DNA of 5,224 bases from Verrucomicrobiales bacterium (GTDB lineage: Bacteria; Verrucomicrobiota; Verrucomicrobiia; Verrucomicrobiales; SLCJ01). The notes under the pieces were generated by a model that was not told the origin of the DNA, made no database searches, and was given only the letters and a program-made list of their open reading frames with translations. The position numbers and the translations under genes are program-made. The DNA is taken from the NCBI GenBank assembly GCA_007125835.1, contig SLCJ01000200.1, forward strand, positions 1-5,224, given 5' to 3'. Shown here piece by piece: positions 1 through 4,362 of this stretch (position 1 is its first letter; the number at the start of each line of letters is the position of its first letter).

Positions 1-88
1 CGCCACGAGGTGGGACAAGACGTGGGGGATTTCCCGGCCGGGGTCGAGGGAATGATTTTGAGAGGTTTTTGCGAGGGATTTCTTGGGG

Positions 89-107
89 GTAATTTCAAGG
101 AAATTAC
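89..107. repeat. Perfect AT-rich palindrome downstream of the RHS locus
   Basis: The arms GTAATTTC and GAAATTAC are perfect 8-bp complements around a 3-nt loop. The site lies 34 nt beyond the stop of the small gene ending at 141, so it could act as a weak transcript end for the RHS operon or as a protein-binding site. On the minus strand it is followed by a run of C rather than T, so it is not a canonical intrinsic terminator. The rest of 1-140 shows no start codon with a credible gene; a few frames are open only because the stretch is short. Confidence 0.45.
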
Positions 108-140
108 GGCAGGCAGCGTTTCGGTGGCTACAGTCGTTCT

Positions 141-509
141 TCACTCACCTTCTGTAATCTTGCGATAAACGTAGTCCGCCTCACTTTGGAGGAGCGTGCC
201 AAATGGATCATTCATTCCAAGACCTTTCGATCTCTCGTACTCTGCAATAAAATGAGCACGCATTACTTCAATTCGTTGATCTAGCTTGGCTTTGCAATGC
301 TCACAAGACTCATCATCTATTATGCTCCGGGCCACTTTCACTCCTCCTAGCTGCGAAAATAATACAATATTAGTTTCACGTATATCCATAATTACCTGAT
401 CACGAACAGGCTCAAAAATGCCAGGAAATGAAAGAAGGGATGCACTGATTAATCCTGCACCATAGCTGGTTATTATTAAAAACACAAAAATAGTTTTTTT
501 CATACGCAT
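141..509 (-). CDS. Small exported or membrane-anchored protein next to RHS tip, putative immunity/partner
   Basis: I do not recognise the family of this 122-residue protein. It begins with a basic start (MRMKK) and a hydrophobic run at about residues 6-27, which reads as a signal peptide or single N-terminal membrane anchor. The rest is soluble and charged, with a CEHC motif at 69-72 (C69, C72) that could bind metal or form a disulfide. The start at 509 lies only 4 nt after the stop of the RHS gene, so the two are almost certainly co-transcribed and may be translationally coupled; a second ATG at 503 is an equally possible start. No clear Shine-Dalgarno site is present. G+C is about 40%, far below the rest of the window. 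Position directly after a variable RHS tip is where cognate immunity genes usually sit, so immunity is the leading inference. Sequence alone does not prove it, and an export signal would mean protection outside the cytoplasm. Confidence 0.75.
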   Translation of the reverse strand: MRMKKTIFVFLIITSYGAGLISASLLSFPGIFEPVRDQVIMDIRETNIVLFSQLGGVKVARSIIDDESCEHCKAKLDQRIEVMRAHFIAEYERSKGLGMNDPFGTLLQSEADYVYRKITEGE

Positions 510-513
510 TCAG

Positions 514-1701
514 TCAGTTCTGGCAATGCTCTTTATGAGTTGCCTCCAAAGCTATGCACTCTTCGCGGCACCTCTCGCGAAAACCCACTTGCTGCCAACA
601 AAGAGCTATAGCACGATTTAAATTATGGCAATAGATGAAAGGAATCGCTACAATCATCGCATCTGTACCAACCTTAGCCCCTGAGGCTAGTTGCCTGGCA
701 AGTGCAGGCGCACCTTCAACCCCTGACGATATCGCATCATACAGATCCTTTGTGATTTTCCCCGCACTAAGAGCCCTTTTCCCCCATTCCTTGGAAGCTT
801 CAAATGCTCCGCTGATATTTTCACGCCATGACTCACTTTCGCTTGTGTCAATACGCACGCACTGCCCGCGCAAGCAGCAATAACCCTCTTCGCATGATCC
901 TGAACTTACCCCCTCAAACTCTGACTGGTAGTCTGGAGGCATTGGCCTAATGCCGGGAAATTGCGGTTGCCCCGGCGAAATTCCCGGAGGCCTCGGATTT
1001 GGGTCGGCAGGTGTTGGTCTAAATAAATCAAAAAAGTTTTGGTACCAAGGTGGCGATGCATCTTGTCCGGTCATCCCCAACAAATCCCATCTCCCAACCC
1101 CATCATTCCCCACAAAGGCGTAAAGGTTAATCCCGCCCCTTTCCTCAATCGGGTCGCGGTTGAGCCATCTGCCTGTGAGGGGTTCGTAGTATCTGAAGCC
1201 GTATTCTTTGCCTTGGGATTTGACGAAGGGGTGGCAGCGGTGGCTGTTGGGGGCGGTGGGGTTGATCCAGTCGTCGTAGGGATAGAGGGTGGCGGTTTGG
1301 GTGGTTGGGGCGAGCGGCAGGATGCCGGGGATGCTGGGGGATTTGTGTGTGTGGAGGTGGGTGTCGTAGTCGTGGACGGCAGGCACGGTCGGCGCAAGGG
1401 GCAGAGGATACGGGGATTTTCGGGTGGGGTCGTAGGCGTAGGTGCTGGTGGTTTCGAGGTCGACGAGGGTTGCTATGGAGGTCAAGCTGACACCGATGGT
1501 GCAGGAGTCGTAGTTGCAAGCGGGCTGGTAGTGGGGAGTGCGGGCGGCGATTCTCGGGGTGGTGATTTGGTCGAGGACATCGTAGACCCGGCCCCATCCG
1601 CGATCGGTTGGCGGGTGGACGTTGCCGGAGGTGAGGAGGGTTTTGCGCTGGCCGATTTGGCTCATGGGGTCATTGTATTCGGTAATCGGTTCTTTTGGCA
1701 A
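514..1701 (-). CDS. RHS repeat-associated core protein fragment with cysteine-rich C-terminal tip
   Basis: Residues about 164-210 are a clear RHS-associated core, with GFRYYEPLTGRWLNRDPIEE followed by the GGINLYAFVGND block and the WDLLGM end. RHS proteins are large shells that carry a variable C-terminal toxin tip. Here the tip starts near residue 211: a proline-rich linker (216-258), then a CX4CCX4C cluster (C270, C275, C276, C281), a probable helical stretch (290-345), and a terminal set at C358, C368, C378, C382 and C393. I recognise no known toxin family. The N-terminal 160 residues are odd: apart from YD-like traces (TYAYD near 87, LYPYDDW near 139) they lack regular YD repeats and any secretion region. 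The whole is 395 residues, where full RHS proteins usually exceed 1000. The frame begins with TTG at 1701, 10 codons after an in-frame stop at 1729-1731; the first ATG is at 1665. It is best read as a truncated or displaced RHS 3' cassette, possibly a pseudogene at its 5' end. Core G+C is near 62%, tip near 50%. Confidence 0.8.
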   Translation of the reverse strand: MPKEPITEYNDPMSQIGQRKTLLTSGNVHPPTDRGWGRVYDVLDQITTPRIAARTPHYQPACNYDSCTIGVSLTSIATLVDLETTSTYAYDPTRKSPYPLPLAPTVPAVHDYDTHLHTHKSPSIPGILPLAPTTQTATLYPYDDWINPTAPNSHRCHPFVKSQGKEYGFRYYEPLTGRWLNRDPIEERGGINLYAFVGNDGVGRWDLLGMTGQDASPPWYQNFFDLFRPTPADPNPRPPGISPGQPQFPGIRPMPPDYQSEFEGVSSGSCEEGYCCLRGQCVRIDTSESESWRENISGAFEASKEWGKRALSAGKITKDLYDAISSGVEGAPALARQLASGAKVGTDAMIVAIPFIYCHNLNRAIALCWQQVGFRERCREECIALEATHKEHCQN

Positions 1702-1764
1702 GTCAAAAGTTGGATCATTTTTCGTTAATCATTCGGGAAGAGTGTTTTGTATTGAGCGGGGGGA

Positions 1765-1869
1765 TTAAAATGGGTTCATGCCATCAGGACGGGAAAAGTC
1801 CGGCAGTCGCAGACAGCCGCTACAGAGGATGCACTGCGGCAGAGGCCGCAAGTCGGTGGCGCAAGCCAT
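1765..1869 (-). CDS. Possible 34-residue cysteine-rich small ORF
   Basis: An ATG at 1869, preceded three codons upstream by an in-frame TAA, opens a 34-codon frame ending in TAA at 1765-1767. The product has C3, C13, C16 and C19, so it contains a CX2CX2C motif (QCILCSGC), followed by a basic and aromatic tail ending in a Phe. No clear ribosome binding site precedes the ATG. The frame overlaps the hairpin cluster, so it could equally be a chance ORF through a structured repeat. I do not assign a function. Confidence 0.2.
   Translation of the reverse strand: MACATDLRPLPQCILCSGCLRLPDFSRPDGMNPF
1787..1868. other. Cluster of short hairpins, possible structured element
   Basis: Three short stems are visible: GGAC/GTCC around a 7-nt loop (1787-1801), TGCGGC/GCCGCA around AGAG (1835-1850), and TGGC/GCCA around a GCAA tetraloop of the GNRA type on the plus strand (1857-1868). 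The last two are separated by only 6 nt. GNRA loops and closely packed stems are typical of folded RNA, but no known RNA family is matched with confidence and no gene is correctly placed downstream on the plus strand. It may belong to the same repeat element as the hairpins at 1950-2031. Confidence 0.35.
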
Positions 1870-1949
1870 GAGCGCTTACGCAGCATTTGGCGCCTGTCGA
1901 ATCCCCTGTAACTGGAAATGGCTAACATCAACGACATCTGCGCTTGCCA

Positions 1950-2031
1950 GCGTCCTTTCAGGACGCATCTGCAACGGTGATTTTTCCCGGAGTTGAAACT
2001 CCGGGCTTTGTGCCTTGGCCCTTTCAGGGCC
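1950..2031. repeat. Three perfect hairpins, REP-like repeat element
   Basis: Hairpin A (1950-1966) pairs GCGTCCT with AGGACGC around TTC. Hairpin B (1986-2005) pairs CCCGGAGT with ACTCCGGG around TGAA. Hairpin C (2017-2031) pairs GGCCCT with AGGGCC around TTC. A and C share the identical apex CCTTTCAGG while their outer base pairs differ but remain complementary, which argues for selection on the fold rather than chance. The arrangement resembles intergenic REP-type palindromes found in multiple copies in many genomes. Copy number here cannot be judged from one window. Confidence 0.55.
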
Positions 2032-2050
2032 GGGGTAGAGGTTCAGCCTC

Positions 2051-2160
2051 CCCGGCGCATCCCGGCGCATCCCGGCGCATCCCGGCGCATCCCGGTGCAT
2101 CCCGGCGCATCCCGGTGCATCCCGGTGCATCCCGGTGCATCCCGGCGTATCCCGGGGCAG
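2051..2160. repeat. Tandem array of a 10-bp unit (10 copies plus a degenerate copy)
   Basis: The unit CCCGGCGCAT repeats without a gap from 2051 to 2150. Copies 1-4 and 6 are identical; copies 5, 7, 8 and 9 read CCCGGTGCAT; copy 10 reads CCCGGCGTAT; an eleventh at 2151-2160 (CCCGGGGCAG) is degenerate. All differences among the ten are C-to-T transitions on the plus strand. The period is close to one DNA helical turn. Since 10 is not divisible by 3, three units give a 30-nt cycle that keeps several frames open, but there is no sign that it is translated. The array starts 30-60 bp from the downstream end of the glycosidase gene's 3' flank. Confidence 0.95.
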
Positions 2161-2217
2161 GTCCGCTAACGGGGGTCCAGGCCCGGGATTTGGGACAGCC
2201 TCCCGCTGGGATTCGTT

Positions 2218-3006
2218 CTACTTCGGCACGATCGCCACTGCGTTGCGCACTCGCCGGAGGGGTGGGGAGCTGGCGCGGCGGCCGTGATTTCCGGCAGCGA
2301 CGAACCATCCGCAGGAATTTCCTCCATCGAGATTGAGGGCGCGCACCACGGGCACATCCGGCACCGCCCCCTCCCTGGCCAGCGCTTCACCGAGAGCGGC
2401 GAGTGTCACGGACGGGGTTTGGATCAGCATCCAGCGATGCCGCATGTCGTGCACCACCAGCGACCGCGGACGAGACTGCGTTGGTTCAAGACCCGCAACT
2501 GGATTGCCGCCATCGACGAGAAATGGCCCCGACTGAATCAACTGAGTGGGCTCGAGCGCGCCGCGGCGGGCGCGGAATTCGGCCACCCGAAGCAGAAGCA
2601 GCACACGCGGCGTGCGGATCCACACCCCGGAGGTGAGTGCCGACGAGCGCAGCGCGCCTGTCGCCCGCCCATCGGTGACCATCAAACCCAGCGGCTCGGC
2701 CTCTGGAGTGAAGAACCCGCCATTGATCCCGGCCACCGCCCCGGCTTCCTCCATCGCTGCGGCAAACCCAGCATATTTTCCGGGCTCGGGCATCAGGTCC
2801 AGGACACGAATGCTGTGGTAGGCGTCGTGGAAAAAGAATCCCTTCGCGCCCAAGGCCCGGCCATCGGTCAGTCGAAGCGTAAAATCCTTCGCCCGAGGTT
2901 TCTCACCGCCCGGGATTGCAGCGCCGGTCAGCAGCCCGGCGAAAGCGAACAGCCCGGCGGTGAGAAATCGGCGGCGGCTTGATGAAAGGTCGGGGGCGGG
3001 AACCAT
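2218..3006 (-). CDS. Exported phosphodiester glycosidase family protein (NAGPA/DUF2233 domain)
   Basis: The 262-residue product starts with a textbook Tat signal, SRRRFL at 10-15 followed by a hydrophobic alanine/leucine stretch to about residue 30, so it is probably exported folded. The rest matches the NAGPA (DUF2233) fold: GINGGFF at 93-99, a QSGPFLV block at 158-164, a following arginine-rich strand (R179, R181), LNLDGGNS at 224-231, and a terminal RNAVAIV at 254-260. The mammalian member removes N-acetylglucosamine from a phosphodiester linkage on mannose; bacterial members are thought to cleave sugar phosphodiesters in cell-surface or extracellular glycans, but the substrate here is unknown. 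Length fits a single-domain family member. It begins 3 nt after the kdgK stop, so it is the second gene of that operon, with a weak purine-rich GGTGGA about 10 nt before the ATG. Confidence 0.88.
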   Translation of the reverse strand: MVPAPDLSSSRRRFLTAGLFAFAGLLTGAAIPGGEKPRAKDFTLRLTDGRALGAKGFFFHDAYHSIRVLDLMPEPGKYAGFAAAMEEAGAVAGINGGFFTPEAEPLGLMVTDGRATGALRSSALTSGVWIRTPRVLLLLRVAEFRARRGALEPTQLIQSGPFLVDGGNPVAGLEPTQSRPRSLVVHDMRHRWMLIQTPSVTLAALGEALAREGAVPDVPVVRALNLDGGNSCGWFVAAGNHGRRASSPPLRRVRNAVAIVPK

Positions 3007-3009
3007 CTC

Positions 3010-4104
3010 TCAACGGTCCACCCGCGCCGAGCCGCCGCCAACCAGTTTTTCCACCTCGGCGAGCGAGGCCATGGTGGTGTCTCCCGGGGTGGTCATGGCC
3101 AACGCACCATGAGCCGCGCCGTAGTCGACCGCCACAGCCGCATCGTTGAATTTCATGAATCCGTAGATCAGTCCGGAGGCAAACGAATCGCCACCGCCGA
3201 CACGGTCGTAGATTTCCAGCTTCGGGTAGGCCTTGGACTGGTGAAACTGCCCCTCGTGCCAGGCTATGGCAGACCAATCGTTGACGGTGGCCGAATGCAC
3301 GTCGCGGAGCGTCGTGGCCACCGCCTTGAAATTCGGATACTCTGCCACCGCCCGCTCGATCATCCGCTGGAAATTCGCGGGGTCGATTCCGGTCACGTGT
3401 TCAGTCACCCCTTCAACCTCGAAGCCGAGGCTGGCGGTGAAATCCTCTTCGTTGCCGATCATCACATCGACATGGCGCGCAATCTCGCGGTTGACCTCGC
3501 GCGCCTTGTCCAGGCCGCCGATCGATTTCCACAGCGACGGGCGGTAGTTGAGATCATAACTTACGATTGTTCCGTTTTTGCGGGCGGCGCGGCAGGCTTC
3601 CAGCGTGAGTTCGGCGGCGGACTCGGAGAGCGCGGCAAAAATCCCCCCGGTATGGAACCAGCGCACCCCCTGACGGCCGAAAAGGTCTTCCCAATCGACA
3701 TCGCCGGGCTTCATCTGTGAGGCGGCGGTTAGGCCACGGTCGGGCGTACCCTTGGCTCCGCGAACGCCGAATCCGCGCTCGGTGAAATTCAAGCCGTTGC
3801 GGGTCTCGCGGCCGATGCCGTCGAACGCGCGCCATTGGATGAAGCGCGTATCGACACCACCTTGGAGGATGAAATCTTCGAGCAGGCGGCCGACATCGTT
3901 GTCGGCGAAAGCGGTAACCACTGCCGTGCGAAGTCCGAAGCAGCGGCGCAGCCCGCGGGCCACATTGTATTCGCCACCCCCCTCCCACACCGTGAACTGG
4001 CGGGCCGTGCGCACCCTCCCGTCCCCGGGATCGAGGCGCAGCATGATTTCCCCTAACGATACCTGATCAAAGGCACAATTCTCCGACGTCTTGATTTCCA
4101 GCAT
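3010..4104 (-). CDS. kdgK: 2-keto-3-deoxygluconate kinase, PfkB family
   Basis: This 364-residue cytoplasmic kinase phosphorylates 2-keto-3-deoxygluconate to KDPG with ATP, a late step in uronate, pectin or alginate breakdown and in Entner-Doudoroff branches. Visible landmarks are the opening strand SLGEIMLRL (16-24), the sugar-binding GGGEYNVARG (42-51), WFHTGGIF (149-156), SYDLNYRPSLW (182-192), GNEEDF (217-222), TLRDVHSATVNDW (265-277), and PfkB signature 2, DRVGGGDSFASGLIYGF (300-316), with D306 as the catalytic base. The order and spacing closely resemble KDG kinases of the Thermotoga TM0067 type, including the PGD near the end (340-342); IolC-like or fructokinase roles are less likely. 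ATG at 4104 gives a normal N-terminus with about nine extra residues; ribosome binding signal is weak (AGAAAG about 4 nt upstream). It leads an operon with the glycosidase gene. No KDPG aldolase is in the window. Confidence 0.88.
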   Translation of the reverse strand: MLEIKTSENCAFDQVSLGEIMLRLDPGDGRVRTARQFTVWEGGGEYNVARGLRRCFGLRTAVVTAFADNDVGRLLEDFILQGGVDTRFIQWRAFDGIGRETRNGLNFTERGFGVRGAKGTPDRGLTAASQMKPGDVDWEDLFGRQGVRWFHTGGIFAALSESAAELTLEACRAARKNGTIVSYDLNYRPSLWKSIGGLDKAREVNREIARHVDVMIGNEEDFTASLGFEVEGVTEHVTGIDPANFQRMIERAVAEYPNFKAVATTLRDVHSATVNDWSAIAWHEGQFHQSKAYPKLEIYDRVGGGDSFASGLIYGFMKFNDAAVAVDYGAAHGALAMTTPGDTTMASLAEVEKLVGGGSARVDR

Positions 4105-4122
4105 GGCTTTCTATGTCTCTTT

Positions 4123-4128
4123 ATTTTA
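4123..4128 (-). promoter_or_regulatory. Possible -10 element for the kdgK operon
   Basis: The minus strand reads TAAAAT within an AT-rich island in otherwise GC-rich DNA, about 19 nt before the kdgK ATG. A -35 partner is poor (TTCCAT at 4145-4150, 16-nt spacing), so this rests mainly on local composition and position. Confidence 0.3.
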
Positions 4129-4152
4129 TTGTTTCCCGGCTAAAATGGAACG

Positions 4153-4166
4153 TGAGAGCGCTTGAA
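4153..4166. promoter_or_regulatory. Candidate LacI/GalR-type operator upstream of kdgK
   Basis: TGAGAGCGCTTGAA is a near-palindrome centred on the AGCGCT core. It matches 11 of 14 positions of the symmetrical form TGAAAGCGCTTTCA typical of LacI/GalR-family repressor sites. It lies about 50 nt upstream of the kdgK start, on the far side of the possible -10 element, where a sugar-responsive regulator could act. No regulator gene is in the window, so the assignment is inference. Confidence 0.35.
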
Positions 4167-4167
4167 A

Positions 4168-4191
4168 AACCCCTCTGGATCAAGAGGGGTT
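4168..4191 (-). terminator. Intrinsic terminator hairpin facing toward kdgK
   Basis: Read on the minus strand, AACCCCTCT and AGAGGGGTT form a perfect 9-bp stem around a 6-nt loop, and the stem runs into five consecutive T (4165-4169). This is a canonical Rho-independent terminator for leftward transcription. It sits 64 nt upstream of the kdgK start, with no minus-strand gene known to its right in the window. It therefore either insulates kdgK from antisense transcription out of the divergent phosphoesterase region or acts as an attenuator in a kdgK leader. Confidence 0.65.
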
Positions 4192-4193
4192 GG

Positions 4194-4232
4194 CGTGCTC
4201 TTCCCGGACCGTTTCCTCCATCGCAGAGCACG
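4194..4232. repeat. Perfect 8-bp inverted repeat with 23-nt spacer
   Basis: CGTGCTCT (4194-4201) and AGAGCACG (4225-4232) are exact reverse complements. The repeat abuts the terminator hairpin, leaving only 2 nt between them. On the minus strand it would be a preceding stem-loop in the same transcript. Its loop on that strand contains GGAGG. It could be part of an attenuator or a regulator-binding site; a chance repeat is possible. The remainder of the divergent gap (4233-4362) shows no clear promoter or ribosome binding site. Confidence 0.4.
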
Positions 4233-4362
4233 GAAATCCGAAGCCCCGGCGACTGTTTTCAAGATAGCGAAACCCGGCGAATTGCAAGGGCAACAGGCCA
4301 GTTTCCACCCCGAAAAGCTACATTTCCGCAATAAACCGCTCGCCGCCACCGTTTAATGCCCC

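Larger units (their letters stand above)
1702..2217. other. 516-bp repeat-rich intergenic region
   Basis: No convincing protein-coding gene fills this gap between two minus-strand genes. It holds, left to right, a short cysteine-rich reading frame of doubtful status, a cluster of small hairpins (1787-1868), a plain stretch (1869-1949), three perfect hairpins (1950-2031), and a decamer tandem array (2051-2160). From 2161 to 2217, directly after the stop of the phosphodiester glycosidase gene, I see GC-rich sequence without a hairpin plus T-run terminator. Several frames on both strands are open only because of high GC and the 10-bp repeat, whose length is not a multiple of three. No promoter for the RHS gene is evident near 1702-1760. 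Confidence 0.7.

Noticed and set aside
1..140. Open frames at the left edge on both strands
   Set aside because: Too short, with no start codon, motif or composition that picks out one frame as a real partial gene.
1039..1728. Long plus-strand frame rich in Gly and Val
   Set aside because: It mirrors the Pro-rich RHS frame on the minus strand, which carries the recognisable RHS core.
1787..1830. Resemblance of GGGAAAAGTCCGG and following CCGCTACAG to cobalamin riboswitch or RNase P RNA core motifs
   Set aside because: Only short pieces match; the remaining conserved boxes are missing and no gene follows in the right orientation.
1890..1910. tRNA-like fragment around TCGAATCCCC
   Set aside because: No acceptor, D or anticodon stem can be built around it.
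2051..2160. Repetitive peptides encoded by the decamer array, and a CRISPR reading
   Set aside because: Open frames follow automatically from a 10-bp unit without stops; there are no spacers, so it is not CRISPR.
4140..4349. 69-codon minus-strand frame ahead of kdgK
   Set aside because: It crosses the inverted repeat, terminator and operator candidate, lacks a ribosome binding site and shows no motif.
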